Shown here one piece after another: positions 1 to 13,400 of a stretch of DNA of 64,000 bases (positions within the stretch are counted from its first letter, which is position 1; each line of letters begins with the position of its first letter). Under the pieces are notes generated by a model. The model did not search any database, had not been told where the DNA came from, and worked only from the letters and a program-made list of their open reading frames with translations. The stretch covers positions 43,501 to 107,500 of the forward strand of contig JAUJYZ010000037.1 in assembly GCA_033675265.1 (NCBI GenBank). The letters are read 5' to 3'. The DNA comes from Actinostola sp. cb2023 (lineage: Eukaryota; Cnidaria; Anthozoa; Actiniaria; Actinostolidae). The translations under genes and the position numbers were made by a program.

Positions 1-145
1 GGACATATTTAGTGATTGTCGGAACAGAAAAACCCGAAATCCAACTGAAGTTTTCAAAACGAAAGGTCGCGATACAAGGATTTTCGCTGTAAGTCTTGCG
101 TTATGTAAAAAACCCTGCAGAAACAAATAAACCATGTAAATATGT

Positions 146-985
146 ATGTATGTCTTCCTGTGGTGGCTTGGGCTTCCTGTGGTGGCTTGGGCTTCCTGTG
201 TGTCCTTGATCTCTTTCTACATGGCTAACCTTCCGATTTCAGTGTCTGTAAACTGGAAACCAATCGTTCTAGGGTTTCTAGTGTTTGCTGGCTTCCTTTA
301 CTATTTCTCTAGCCACATCACCAGTGTACTTTGGACGCCTACGAGTGCTTCATCTCAAAACATGTTACAAACCGGCCACGTAAACATTGGTGACGTTGAA
401 GATGCAATATTTTACCAACGAATCACACCGAAAAATCCCACCTTAAAAGTCCTGTTTCTTCACGGGCAAAAGTTTACTTCTGCGGACTGGACAAGGATAA
501 ACACTTTGGAATTCCTTGCAAAGAAGGGCTACGAAGTGTTAGCGATAGATCTGCCTTCATATGGCCAATCGAAGCTAAAGGCTCCTCAAACCACTGCAGA
601 CAAGGCGAAGTTTTTGGCTGATTTCCTGGTAAAGATGGATTATGACCAAGCTGTCCTTGTAGCACCTTCAATGAGCGGCTCCTACGCGATGCCGTTTATA
701 TTTCAAAATGCTAAAAAGCTGAAGGGTTTTGTGCCGATCGCGCCGGTAGGGACCAAGGATTTTAAAGACGAAGAGTTCAAAAATCTAATCCTTTCTACAA
801 TGGCAGTGTATGGGCAGAATGATCAGATGGGATTCGTCCCTGGAGCAATAGAGAAATTGAAGCTCGTTCCTGGAGTAGAAATCAAGAGGATTGATAATGC
901 AGGGCATGCATGTTATCTGGATAAACCCGGGGAGTTTCACTTCCTAATGGAATCATTTTTGAAAAAGTTACAAAAAAACAGATAG
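146..985 (+). CDS. ABHD14A: ABHD14A-like alpha/beta hydrolase, membrane-anchored
   Basis: This is an alpha/beta-hydrolase of the ABHD14 (CIB) family. Family members are single-domain serine hydrolases; ABHD14A carries an N-terminal signal anchor and ABHD14B is soluble. A hydrophobic N-terminus (about residues 1-60, with a strong segment after NWKP) is followed by the oxyanion strand LFLHG near residue 105, a nucleophile elbow APSMSG near 175, the acid in VYGQND near 223 and the catalytic histidine in AGHACYL near 253. The LKGFVPIAP and AGHACYL..KP blocks are characteristic of the family, and 279 residues is close to the usual length. The start is uncertain: an internal ATG at 221 would give 254 residues with the anchor intact. 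A 19-bp tandem duplication at about 160-197 lies in the N-terminal codons, and an AG after a pyrimidine-rich stretch near 240 could be a splice acceptor. Stop at 983-985. Confidence 0.9.
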   Translation: MYVFLWWLGLPVVAWASCVSLISFYMANLPISVSVNWKPIVLGFLVFAGFLYYFSSHITSVLWTPTSASSQNMLQTGHVNIGDVEDAIFYQRITPKNPTLKVLFLHGQKFTSADWTRINTLEFLAKKGYEVLAIDLPSYGQSKLKAPQTTADKAKFLADFLVKMDYDQAVLVAPSMSGSYAMPFIFQNAKKLKGFVPIAPVGTKDFKDEEFKNLILSTMAVYGQNDQMGFVPGAIEKLKLVPGVEIKRIDNAGHACYLDKPGEFHFLMESFLKKLQKNR

Positions 986-1145
986 CAAATAAGACATAAG
1001 CTTATAAGAACTTAAGCTACATGCATTTTATTACATAGACACAACTGTTTATCCTCTCTTAGTTTACATTTGACACGGTTTTCTTTGTTATTCATAGGGC
1101 TTTATCTCCGGTATTGACCGGTTGAACAATAGAATAGAATAGAAT

Positions 1146-1232
1146 TGCTCATTATGAATTCACCGGGATGTATCGATCCATATACAGCCCTGGGTTGTAT
1201 ATGAATACATCCCGGTGAATTCATAATGAGCA
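1146..1232. repeat. Foldback element, 28-bp perfect arms
   Basis: Arms 1146-1173 and 1205-1232 are exact reverse complements around a 31-base loop. This is a small hairpin or MITE remnant with no coding content. Apart from it and a short AATAG tract, the stretch 986-1798 shows nothing recognisable. Confidence 0.85.
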
Positions 1233-1798
1233 CTGAAATGCTATTCTTCATGCTATTCATATAGTATTCATGCTTAATAACATTCCAAAAACTACCAGAA
1301 AATGCCTCAGATTGCTTCGTGCGAAAACCTTGTCAAATTTAAACTAAGTCAGATAAATACCTCGAATGTCGGCAATAAGCCTTGGTATTTATCTCTTACT
1401 AGTGAATATATCAATGACATAAGCACTCGTGTCTATATAATAAAAAGAAAATTACATGGCGGCTTGAAGATATGTAGTCTGTAGTCCCTCACAGCCGTGA
1501 TTAGTGTCGTCACGCAACAGTACTCTCTCCCCTTGATGCACTAAACACGGCTGCGATGGAGACTAGAAGATATGCCACCATGTAATCTCCTCTATGTACA
1601 ACACTTACTGATCATTGCCTTGTGTGTGTACTACGTGTAAACTTAGCTTTTTTAACTGTTGAACGTGGGAGAGTTTGCTACTATGCTTGTGCCATACTAG
1701 TCCCCATGCACCAGGAGTCGCAATGGTAATAAGTGTGGCATTCACACTAAAAATGGAGTAAAAATGACTGCAAAGTGCTGGGCTATGTACAGAATGTA

Positions 1799-2083
1799 TA
1801 TAGCTAATTGCATAATCGTTGTCGAGTTGAAAATCATGAAAGCTATGACCAAAAGGAATTCTGGGAAATTAAAACTCTCAAATAACACCGTCAAATGATC
1901 AACCTTTTTATCCTGACTTGTAGGATCTTAGTTAAATAGCTCATATACCTTCAAAACTACGAGAACATTGAATATATCTGTATGTAATGCGGGTTATGAA
2001 CTGATTTCCCATCCATCCTTGCGGTCTCAGTTTCTATGATTTATGATTTTCAACCCGACAACGATTATGCAATTAGCTATATA
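1799..2083. mobile_element. MITE family A, copy 1
   Basis: The element is about 285 bp with roughly 38-bp terminal inverted repeats that begin TATAGCTAATTGCATAATCG. A second, nearly identical full-length copy lies at 51407-51692. Flanking bases are TA-rich, consistent with TA insertion (Tc1/mariner-like). There is no coding capacity. Confidence 0.88.
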
Positions 2084-2260
2084 CTGTCCAGTCGAACCTC
2101 CCGTAAGCGACCACCCAAAATGTCAAACTTTGTGGTCGCTTACAAGAGGTTCCAACTATAGTGATTTGACTTGGAACTGAACTTTTGGAATTTTGGAAAA
2201 CTGGTCGCTTAGAAGAGGTGGTCGCTTACGAGAGTGGTCGCAACTGGAGGTTCAACTGTA
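2082..2260. mobile_element. MITE with GAACCTCC termini
   Basis: The termini are TACTGTCCAGTCGAACCTCC and the complement of GGAGGTTCAACTGTA. The interior holds repeated GTCGCTTA and GACCAC words in both orientations. It abuts MITE A directly, with a shared TA. The ends resemble pogo/mariner-derived MITEs found widely in invertebrates. Confidence 0.75.
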
Positions 2261-2628
2261 TAATTAATTGTAATTTGGTGTTTTTGAGTACCAATGTTTA
2301 AACCATGCAACATAAATAGTATTAGTACTAAATAGTGATATTTCTATTGTTTAATTTATAGTGCTATTTAGTGCAAAACGTTGCACAGTTTTTTGTTTGT
2401 ACTCTGTGGGAAAATCTGGTGTTATTAATATATACAATGTACATGTACTGATTCAAAAGGCATAAAAATGTGGTATTCAGCTGACAATAGTCATTGTTAG
2501 GGTAACTTGGTTAGAGTTCAATGAGGGTCAATACAAGGAAATACTTATTGGTACATTTTTGATTTAATACTTTACACCAAAACATCAGGATGGAAAATAT
2601 ATTTCTGTGCATTTCATCTAACCTAGCC

Positions 2629-2692
2629 TGCGTTACAACCAGTTCAAATCCCGATGATTAATCGGATTTGAACCAGCTGTAGCGCAGGCAAA
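2629..2692. repeat. Foldback remnant
   Basis: Imperfect inverted arms (GCCTGCGTTACA..CAGTTCAAATCC and GGATTTGAACCAGCTGTAGCGCAGGC) form a hairpin. A related end (GCCTGCGTTACAGCCG) reappears at 26297. The rest of 2262-2970 holds AT-rich DNA with nothing recognisable. Confidence 0.6.
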
Positions 2693-3239
2693 TCTAACCA
2701 AAGTATTAAACTCTAATTTGTTGACATGCCAGTTAAAAAAAAAAACTAGTTGAACCAAATTACAAATTAAATTCTACTTCAAACTGACCTAATCATAGTT
2801 ATTGTCAATAATGCAGATCTTTGATTTTGAAGCAGTATATTTGTAAATAATATTTTTTTTAATTCGTAGGAATCAGAAACTCAAATTCTATTGTTTTCTA
2901 TTTGTAATGTGATTGGTTAATGAACTTCAAGTGAGTGACTTGAGTTTGGATTATAGACTCATATGGGCCACATGGAATGGTAGCTAGGGAGCATTTGTTT
3001 TCATTCTTAGAGAAGGGGGGGAGGGGTGAGGTGGAACAAGTTTTTGGTAAACACTATATAAATACTAGTCACTCTCCATTGGATTTCCTCTACCATATAC
3101 TACAGCAGGGGCATAGCCAGGATTTTCCATTGGGGGGAGGGGGGGGCACTCCATATTGTTCATCACCAAACCCACCTCCCTCCCCTCCTCAAGCATATAA
3201 ATTTAAAGAGTACTCAGATGGAGGTGGGGTCACAGGGTA

Positions 3240-3600
3240 CCCTGTGAAGAAGTGCCCCCCTCCTTCCAAGAAGCGCCCCTCTCCTTCCAAGAAGCACCCC
3301 TCCTTCCAAGAAGCGCCCCTCTCCTTCCAAGAAGCGCCCCCTCCCCCTAAACGAAATGCAGAAACAACTCTCTTGTATTATTTAATAAAATAAAACTTGC
3401 GTTTACCAAGTACTGCACGGTACATGTTTACTATTTTTATTCACTGTATATGTGTTACAGTACCGTATACCGGTAATAAAGAAAACATTGAGTTCATCTG
3501 AGAAAAGAAATAAGCACCTTGCTTCCAATAAGCGCCTCCCTTCAATAAGCGCCCCACCCCCTCCCCCCCCCCTAGAGGTCTAAAATATGTATAAGCGCCC
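3240..3600. repeat. CCCCTCCTTCCAAGAAGCG minisatellite patches
   Basis: There are four to five short tandem units of about 20 bp at 3258-3350. Related AAGCGCC words occur at 3515-3605 beside a C-rich run. An open frame across 2977-3393 encodes only proline/lysine-rich low-complexity sequence and is not treated as a gene. Confidence 0.6.
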
Positions 3601-3797
3601 AGGGCGCTAAATCGAGCATTTACAGTAATATATAATAATACGTGGTATAATTGAATTTTTAAATTTAATAGTCTTATATAAAAAATATTACACTTTACTA
3701 GAACACAGATAACAAAAAGATAAATTAAGAAAGAATTGGCTGATCATGGTCTAAGTCCAAACAGATGGAATTATATACACACAGGCTTTCCAAATCT

Positions 3798-3884
3798 CAT
3801 GCTTGAGAGTCCAGCGGTCTCTTCGGCGCGGGCTCGGATGAAACAGAGCCCGCGCCGAAGAGCATCGCTGGACTCTCGAGCATG
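3798..3884. mobile_element. Foldback family C, copy 1
   Basis: A near-palindrome with arms CATGCTTGAGAGTCCAGCG and the complement of CGCTGGACTCTCGAGCATG, GC-rich at its centre. A second copy of the same family lies at 29351-29420 with the same outer arms, so this is a mobile foldback and not a local hairpin. Confidence 0.82.
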
Positions 3885-3958
3885 TCCAATACTGTATCTA
3901 ATTTTGTTTTGGGTTCCCTGTGTCTTTGCTGAATAAGCAGTCCAAAGCTGGTACTGCA

Positions 3959-4158
3959 ATAGACCCTATGCAAAAATGGCCGCTGCTAATTAGCATCTGT
4001 TTTTGATCCGTAATAACTTCTTCATTATTAGGTCTATAACAACCCAACTTTCCAATTTTGTGTATTTTGAAGTACTCTTTCCGATGGCTGAAACAATTTG
4101 TACTGTAAAGGTTTTAGTTTGTCTATTTTAAAGGCACGAAATTATGCATAGGGTCTAT
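3959..4158. mobile_element. Short MITE, ATAGACCCTATGCA ends
   Basis: A 200-bp element bounded by ATAGACCCTATGCA and its exact complement. It is AT-rich and non-coding. A related terminus (TTATGCATAAGGTCTA) bounds the element at 62123-62378. Confidence 0.75.
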
Positions 4159-4186
4159 AGCCAGTACCAAAGTGTGACGTCATGAA

Positions 4187-4505
4187 AAAAATAATTTTTG
4201 CTTTATCAATCTCCAATCTCCAATTTCAAAAGAACATCAGGAAAAAAGTTACACACCCAAGTTGACAGCAATCGGTTAAATACATAGCGGTTGAGATAAT
4301 TTACTTATATCACTGTATTTTTGGCTTGGATCCTAACATAAGCCGAAATTACAGTGATTTGTGGAGGGAAAAAATATATATTCAACTGGGCATATCTCAG
4401 CCGCTATTTAACCGATTGCTCTCAAATTTGGCATGTAAGCTTCTTTATTGATGTTCTTTCGAAATCGGGGATCGAAAGTTGATAAAGCTATCTTTTTATG
4501 AAGTG
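4187..4505. mobile_element. MITE family B, full copy
   Basis: Long imperfect terminal repeats of over 100 bp. The left contains TTGACAGCAATCGGTTAAAT and the right the complementary ATTTAACCGATTGC. A half copy is at 10880-11060. Non-coding. Confidence 0.8.
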
Positions 4506-4710
4506 ATCTCTGATCAAAATCAAAATAATTCTCCTCAAGATTCTTTGAATTTCAAAGGTGAATTTTGGTTTCCTTCCAATTGCAAGGATGTTTCATAAAA
4601 GTGAGGATATACATTTGAAGGGGGCCATGATCAAAATCTAAATTCTCCTACAGTGTCTATGAATTCCAAAGGAGAATTTGGGTTTTGATCACAAACTTGT
4701 CACTGAAGCC
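4505..4710. repeat. GATCAAAATCTAAATTCTCC dispersed repeat
   Basis: Inverted words TTTTGATCA / TGATCAAAATC with AAAGGAGAATTT. The same sequence family occurs at 43310-43440 and 44825-44945, where it brackets a larger element. Confidence 0.65.
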
Positions 4711-4760
4711 TGCTTCATACATAATGGATAATTACATGAAGGGGTTCTTGTTGGATTTAA

Positions 4761-5088
4761 TAGATCTTTTTACCGATACGGCGGCCATCTTGAATTATGG
4801 AGAAATTATGGGATGCCCAGGGTGCAAGCTAGTAACCATTTGGCCATGAAAAACTACGAAAACCTAATTTAAAGCAATGAATTTGAACAAAATTATACAA
4901 CAATACACAAAACATGTAGATATTTTAAAGCCATACAAGTCACTATGGCTAGAGTGACATAGAAAAATAATATATTGACGCGACTCCACTCTCTACAGTT
5001 TTGGGGTCATTTGCACCCTGAGCATCCCATAATGTATTAGCCTAAACAATAGAATCCAAAATGGCCACCGTATCGGTAAAAAGGTCTA
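4761..5088. mobile_element. TIR element, TTTTTACCGATACGG ends
   Basis: Terminal repeats TAGATCTTTTTACCGATACGG and the complement of CCGTATCGGTAAAAAGGTCTA enclose about 290 bp. They carry further inverted words GGATGCCCAGGGTGCAA / TTGCACCCTGAGCATCC. Non-coding. Confidence 0.8.
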
Positions 5089-5263
5089 TTAGGTTCGATA
5101 TTGTCTGTCTAAAATGGCCCTACATTGTTCTTCCACAGACCACCGCAGTTACAATATTCCCTGTAGAACGTTCCTCGGATGTTCGTTCCCCAGCTCTTAA
5201 CTTCAGTATGAGTTTCCTCGCATAATTTCCAGGCGAGATTACAGGTAAAAACTTATTAACAAT

Positions 5264-5633
5264 TTAATTAGATTTAAGGTCTTCAACCATCTTGAACAAC
5301 TCGTCAGCACTCTCTGCCGTCTTCACCCTTATTAGATAAGTGGCAGGCTTGTTGTTATCTCCCTCAGATGCCTTGGAGTACAGGGGGGGGTTGGGTATCG
5401 ACACCATCATTACATTATTCTTGCCGTTTCGGGTTACCGGCATTGTTGACGCAATAAATATGTTGAGAAGAATGTTACCGGTTGCTGTGTCGGCACGGAC
5501 AAGAAGTTGCGATTTTCCATCGATGTCTTTGATGCTGAGCATGCCGACCCCCAGTTCGGACCAGGCATTGTTGCGATTGAAGAAAAGCTTGCAACGGACA
5601 GAGAATTTAGAGCCCACTTCAGCTGTGACGACA
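5264..5633 (-). CDS. NUP50: NUP50 exon 6 (Ran-binding domain, stop)
   Basis: The acceptor TCTGTTCTAG precedes base 5633. One base completes the codon begun in exon 5, then VVTAEVGSKFSVRCKLFF leads into a full RanBP1-type domain. Hallmark stretches are QLLVRADTATGNILLN, MPVTRNGKNNVMMVSIPNPP and LIRVKTAESADELFKMV. The stop is at 5264-5266. Confidence 0.94.
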
Positions 5634-7390
5634 CTAGAACAGATAGGGTCAGTTAGAACAGTGGATCCTCTTTAATTTGCAGATATGTTTTTTTTGAATT
5701 GTCTGTACTCTGTCCACACTACTCTGTTCTCGTTTCAAAATGCATCGTTTTTATATTGTTCTATATCCTCAAGGGAATCGAAAACAATCAGCTCATTACC
5801 AGAAACAATAGGAAAACGCAGGTTAGAGTTTTAGTATGGACGAGGTCTTATACCCCGTTCACACCAAGGCTTAAACATGGTTTAAGGTGGTTTAACTAAA
5901 CGGGTTTAGGAAATTATCTACAAACGCCATGCAACCTTTGGCACAAAACTGCTGGTAAACTGTCCTTTCTGTTGCACAGTAGAAATTCCAGGTAGTTTGA
6001 TTCTTGTGAAATCAAATGCCCTCGAATTAGAGAAGCGAGAATAAACTCAGTTTAACTAAACAAGGTTTGGTGTGAATGGGGTATTAGACCACCAGGCTTT
6101 AATAGCTTAGCTTTGTCTAGTTACGTGATGTAAATCAGAACAGCATTATAGATTATCTAAGTTTCACTATAATGGTTTAGTACCAGCAACAACATGTTAG
6201 CATTTTAGTGTGGATGGGGTCTTATTGACACACACTTGATGTCATAAAATGTTCAAAACTCAAGTGGAATCACGAGTGAATATAAATGCGAGTGATTTCA
6301 CTGCAAAGTTTTGGACATTTTGTGTCAATAAGAGTACAGAGTTATTTCGAACAACGCGCGCGATCAGACAAGGCCTGTGGGAAGTTGACGAGAGCGCAGC
6401 CCATGGGGAAATAGTTCATAGAACTCTAGCCAATCAGAGCGCGTGTTATATCATTGCTATATTATAAAAATATTTACAGTCATTTGCAAAAATTCTGGCC
6501 AGTACGATATATCAATATATCAATATATCGGGTGCATTATGGGTAATTAAATAATACCATTTTGAGTTTCCTAACTTATTAAATGAAGCAAAATACAAAC
6601 GTAAGACTAAAATAAACATTATTATTTCTACCAACTTTGCTTGCGTTTAACCCGCTTTAAGGGGAATTTATGATTATTTTAATTACCCATAATGCACCCG
6701 ATATATTGATATATTGATATTTTGTAGCGGCCAGAATTTTTGCAAATGACTGTAATTGTTTATAGTGATGTATTATAGTATAAGATTATAATAATTATAT
6801 GTTTTAACTTTTTTTTTTTAACTGCACAGCGCCTATGGGCTTTAGGGATTAGGTGATTTAGAAGTGTTTTATTATTATTATTATTATTATTATTAAACTT
6901 CAAAGATGGGTCTGGAACCCGAAAGCTCGGAATAAACCCGTCAAAAAACAGCGTAGATGAAGCTTAATTTCTTTGAATTTTAATGAATCCTACGCACAAA
7001 CAATCTTCAAAAATTATTAAAATAAAATAAATAAATAACTGTTTATTTAATAAGTGTCCAATGTGTTCTAGCGCTTGCGCACTAATTGGGGGACACTGTA
7101 CTCTACACTACCACTACATTCCAATATTCTATACATACAACTTTCAGCGCACTAGCTACATGTAGTTCGTTTTTGTTGTTATTTTATTATTATTATTATT
7201 ATTATCGGTTAAAATCAGCGTCTTTGAGCTAATTTGAACTCCACGCCACCGTAGTTGCCTCGGTAGCTCAGTGGGTAGAGCACCTGTCATGAAATCGGGG
7301 TGTCGTGGTTTCGAATCCCGCTCGAGGCGTCTGATTTTTTCCGAACATTTGTTCTGTATATAACTCATCATACTAGTTTTTCTTTATCAG

Positions 7391-7430
<40 letters not shown>

Positions 7431-10400
7431 ATTATTATTATTAAATTAAATAAAAAATAAATAAAAAATAAATATTAAATTATTATTATTATTATTATTA
7501 TTAATACTATTATTATTATTACTATTATTATTATTATTGCAATAGGATTAATCACCTCTTAGGCTTTGGTGGCTCATCGCTGGGTTCTTCTTCAGCGTCT
7601 ACTGTTACGATTTCCTTTGCTTTTCCAGCCAGAGCAGCTGCCGCTAGACCTGGCAATTATAAAAAAGCATTATTACACCTGACAAAACAAACTGACAATA
7701 ATAGGCGACTTGCATGATGGCATCATATACTACAAGTACCAGAATGCTTTGCCCATTTTCTTTGGTTAGATAATTAGCACCATTATTATTGTCTTACTAT
7801 TCTCATGAGGGAATAAAAATCTGAATAAAGGCCCTGGCAAACGGTTTCAACATTGCATGCAACATGCGTTCGATTTTGTTGAATAGCGATGTTGAAACGG
7901 TTTGCCACCCGCATTCAACAATGTTGAACGTGTTGAAACGTGTTGAATGAAGTTTAAAAGAGTTTAAACTTTGCTTCAACATCGATTCAACATTTCTTTT
8001 GTTCTCGAAAATGTTGAATGGCGTCTTGCGCATTAATTAAATTAAACAATAGAAATACCTCTTGTGAAACGTTGTTGAATGCATTGTCGAAACCGTTTGC
8101 CACCCCGCGTTCAACATCCATTCAACTTCCATTCAACAGTGTTCAACAAAATCGAACGCATGTTGAATGCAATGTTGAAACCGTTTGCCAGGGCCTTAAG
8201 AAAGAAAATTCCCAAAGCATTCTGGTACTTGTAGTAAAACAACGTCGTCATGCAAGTCGCCTATTGGTCAATTCACTCATTCAACACTAGTGTTCACGTG
8301 GAGTACTTTATGTTAAGGCCAATTTACACGTACTTGTACGGTACAACTTTTGCCTACAACCATCGCATACAGCTCACTTACAACATGACTTAGGAGTAGT
8401 AAGTAAGTGGTAGGGTTGATTTACACGGTACAACTTTTGCCTACAACCATCGCATACAGCTCGCTTACAACATGACTTAGGAGTCGTAAGTAAGTGGTAG
8501 GGTTGATTTACACAGTACAACTTTTGCCTACAACCATCGCATACAGCTCACTTACAACATGACCTAGGAGTCGTAAGTAAGTGGTAGGATTGATTTACAT
8601 GGTACAACTTTTGCCTACAACCATCGCATACAGCTCACTTACAACATGACTTAGGAGTCGTAAGTAAGTGGTAGGGTTGATTTACACAGTACAACTTTTG
8701 CCTACAACCATCGCATACAGCTCGCTTACAACATGACTTAGGAGTCGTAAGTAAGTGGTAGGATTGATTTACATGGTACAACTTTTGCCTACAACCATCG
8801 CATACAGCTCGCTTACAACATGACCTATGAGTCGTAAGTAAGTGGTAGGATTGATTTACACGGTACAACTTTTGCCTACAACCATCGCATACAGCTCGCT
8901 TACAACATGACTTAGGAGTTGTAAGTAAGTGGTAGGGTTGATTGATTATTTACAAAATAACAGGAGAGAAAAATAAAAAATATAAGTGTTGTAAACATGA
9001 CTTGAGCAAGTTGCGTGTAACAGTTGTAAGCAAAAGTTGTACCGTGTAAATCAGCCTTTACGGTCACGAAAATGTTCGGACATTGTTGAGGCGTAGCCGA
9101 GTGCTTCTCGCACTTCTCGAGTCTTCTTTCAATTCCCAAGTGCTTCTATAACTCGATAGAGCACGCTGCCTCGTTGTTTAAAAAAAATAAAAATACAAGT
9201 ATGATTTTAAAGCAAGTTTTCAATTTTGTTCGTTGCAAAAATGTTTTAATATTTGTGCGTGTGACAGTGCTGTGTGCTCTCATAGAGCACACAGAATACA
9301 AGTACGCATCCATTGGCCAATCAGAGCACACGCTATATCATAGTTAATTTATAAACATGTATACATACAACTTTTTGAACAGTGTTTGTTTGACCGTCGA
9401 CCAATAGCTAGTCGACTGACAAGTGATTTGGTATGCTATTCTACACAATTACATGTACCTACTGTACATCATCATCATCATCATCATTATAATAATAATA
9501 ATAATAATAATATACATGAAAAAAATACTCGATTCTGATTGGCTTAGAGGTGTGCAATTGAAAAGTAATTTGCACTGCAGTGCAAATTACCTTTAATATG
9601 CACTGCAGTGCAAATTACGTTTTTTTCATGAATATTATTAATTGGTAATCTCTCGAATTCAATTTGGAATAATTTGCACTCGTGTGTTTTTCAAAGAGCT
9701 CAAATTGCACTCGCCCTACGGGCTCGTGCAAATTATTTCCAAATTGAACTCGAAACCGTATGATTACCTCTACTAATAATAATGATACATAACATAACAT
9801 GTAACATAACATAAATGCTGAGCTGTATCAAGAACATACTGCACATTGGCCTTGATATATGACTGACAATTTCTCACAAAACGTCACCTAAAACTTCACT
9901 TACCAGCAAATGGTTTTTCTTCATTTTTGACGTTCACTGTAACAGACTCATTCGTCTGAAAGTACAAACTCTTGCTGCTTGCTTGTTCGTCTTTGGTTTC
10001 GACTTTGCTGGTAATCGACAATGGTGGTGTTACTGACGGCAATGGCTTAGCGTCAGGGGACTGTTTACTAGGTGACTCCGTACTTTCAATGCTTGCTAAG
10101 TGGTTACGATAGTCATTAAATACTGGTGTTAAATCGACATATGGATTATCGCCAAGGTGTTTTTGAATCCAAGAAGACACGCTCATGTTTAAAGCTTTTA
10201 TATTTTCAAGATAAACGTCATTAGTGTTCTCAGTTTCGACAGCGTCATCCATTTTTGTTTCTTTGTTTCCATTTAGTTTCGACCATGGCATCAATTTAGA
10301 AGACCAAGTATTGGTACTAGTGGTACTAGACAATCCAGAAAAACCGGTAAAACTGGTTTTAGTTTCTGGTTTTAGCTCTGTGCAGCCTACTGATGATGAA

Positions 10401-13400
10401 TTGTTGGTTGACGATACTGCAGCCATGGTGCTATTCAAACCAGTAAAACCAGAAAATCCTGTGAAATGCTTGAACACTCCGCTGGTCTACAGGGTTAGAA
10501 TACATGTAATTAGAAGGAAATTATACAAACATTGCAATGCTTTACTTTATTTTATCGAATCATTAATAATTAATGAGGAAAATACATATAGGTTATTTAC
10601 CGACTGGGAGGTCCGTATAGTGATGAAAAACTGTGCCCGAGGTCTTGAAAGTGCTGACCAAGGTCGAAGGCTGCACAGTTTTTCACTATACGGACCGACC
10701 TAAAGTCAGTAAATAACTTATTAATGTTTTCCCCTCGATAACATTGACTGAATAAGCACTTGCAAAATGGATACCGTGGACCTAGGGCAGAGATAGGAAA
10801 ATACGGCCCGCGCAGAGAACCAATCATATTGAAGGATTCGGATACCGTGTGCTTGAAGAAAAAATAAAAATAGAGTAATGAAGTGATGACATCATAAAAA
10901 TATAATTTTCGCTTTATCAACTTTCGATCCCCGATTTCGAAAGAACATCAATAAAGAAGCTTACATGCCAAATTTGACAGCAATCGGTTAAATAGCAGCT
11001 GAGATATGGCAAGATGAATATATAATTTCCCTCCACAAATCACTGTAATTTCGGCTTGGTTCATAATGTTGTCCTTGTTCTCTCCCTTGCTTCAAGGGTT
11101 TTTCTCCAAGTACTCCAGTTTTCCTCCCACAATATAAACCAACCATACTTCCTGAGCTGCTGTGGTCAGACATGGGTCGTATGGCGGCAGTATAATGCGT
11201 CTTTATATGCCATTGACCTAGCCATATTGAGCTGCACCCTCCCTTGGTATATAACATGTAATTCAGCAGCAATGAAGGATGATTAGACCACCCCACCCCT
11301 CCCCCCCCCTACATACTCCTCCCCCCACATCCCTAAATACCCCTCCCCCACCCCTACATAACCCTCCCCCACCCCTACATACCCCTCCCCCCACCCTACA
11401 TATATGTACATGGATATAAAATTATGTACATGTACATGCTACAGTACTTTAGATTTTGCATCTGATGGAATTCTTCGTCTAGCTTTGATTATTCTGAAAT
11501 GAAATAACAGCACTTGTATGACGGTAGATAGGAGAGAATGTCAGTAAGGATCAAGAACCCCCAGACAACTAACATACAGATGTACATACATCAACATGTA
11601 CAGTACAGAGACAATCTAAACTATACATACAGATGTACATGTACAGTACATAGACAATCTAAACTATACATACAGATGTACATGTACAGTACATAGACAA
11701 TCTAAACTATACATACAGATGTACATGTACAGTACAGAGACAATCTAAACTGTACATACAGATGTACATGTACAGTACATAGACAATCTAAACTGTACAT
11801 ACAGATGTACATGTACAGTACATAGACAATCTAAACTATACATACAGATGTACATGTACAGTACATAGACAATCTAAACTATACATACAGATGTACATGT
11901 ACAGTACATAGACAATCTAAACTATACATACGACATGTACATGTACAGTACATAGACAATCTAAACTATACATACAGATGTACATGTACAGTACAGAGAC
12001 AATCTAAACTGTACATACAGATGTACATGTACAGTACATAGACAATCTAAACTGTACATACAGATGTACATGTACAGTACAGAGACAATCTAAACTATAC
12101 ATACAGATGTACATGTACAGTACATAGACAATCTAAACTATACATACAGATGTACATGTACAGTACAGAGACAATCTAAACTATACATACAGATGTACAT
12201 GTACAGTACAGAGACAATCTAAACTATACATACAGATGTACATGTACAGTACATAGACAATCTAAACTATACATACAGATGTACATGTACAGTACAGACT
12301 TAGACAATCTAAACTGTACATACAGATGTACATGTACAGTACATAGACAATCTAAACTATACATACAGATGTACATGTACTGTCAGTACATAGACAATCT
12401 AAACTATACATACAGATGTACATGTACAGTACATAGACAATCTAAACTGTACATACAGATGTACATGTACAGTACATAGACAATCTAAACTGTACATACA
12501 GATGTACATGTACAGTACATAGACAATCTAAACTATACATACAGATGTACATGTACAGTACATAGACAATCTAAACTATACATACAGATGTACATGTACA
12601 GTACATAGACAATCTAAACTGTACATACAGATGTACATGTACAGTACAGAGACAATCTAAACTATACATACAGATGTACATGTACAGTACATAGACAATC
12701 TAAACTATACATACAGATGTACATGTACAGTACAGAGACAATCTAAACTATACATACAGATGTACATGTACAGTACAGAGACAATCTAAACTATACATAC
12801 AGATGTACATGTACAGTACATAGACAATCTAAACTATACATACAGATGTACATGTACAGTACAGAGACAATCTAAACTGTACATACAGATGTACATGTAC
12901 ATGTACAGTACATAGACAATCTAAACTATACATACAGATGTACATGTACAGTACATAGACAATCTAAACTATACATACAGATGTACATGTACAGTACATA
13001 GACAATCTAAACTGTACATACAGATGTACATGTACAGTACAGAGACAATCTAAACTATACATACAGATGTACATGTACAGTACATAGACAATCTAAACTA
13101 TACATAGATGTACATGTACAGTACATAGACAATCTAAACTATACATACAGATGTACATGTACAGTACATAGACAATCTAAACTGTACATACAGATGTACA
13201 TGTACAGTACATAGACAATCTAAACTATACATACAGATGTACATGTACAGTACAGAGACAATCTAAACTGTACATACAGATGTACATGTACAGTACATAG
13301 ACAATCTAAACTATACATGTATACAGATGTACATGTACAGTACATAGACAATCTAAACTGTACATACAGATGTACATGTACAGTACATAGACAATCTAAA

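Noticed and set aside
3000..3393. 138-codon Pro/Lys-rich frame
   Set aside because: It is a low-complexity product of a short C-rich minisatellite and has no support as a gene.
7256..7330. tRNA gene
   Set aside because: It looks like a tRNA with A- and B-box words, but the anticodon stem is mismatched, the loop lacks T33, and the flanks are shared with a second interrupted copy at 47368, so it is a SINE.
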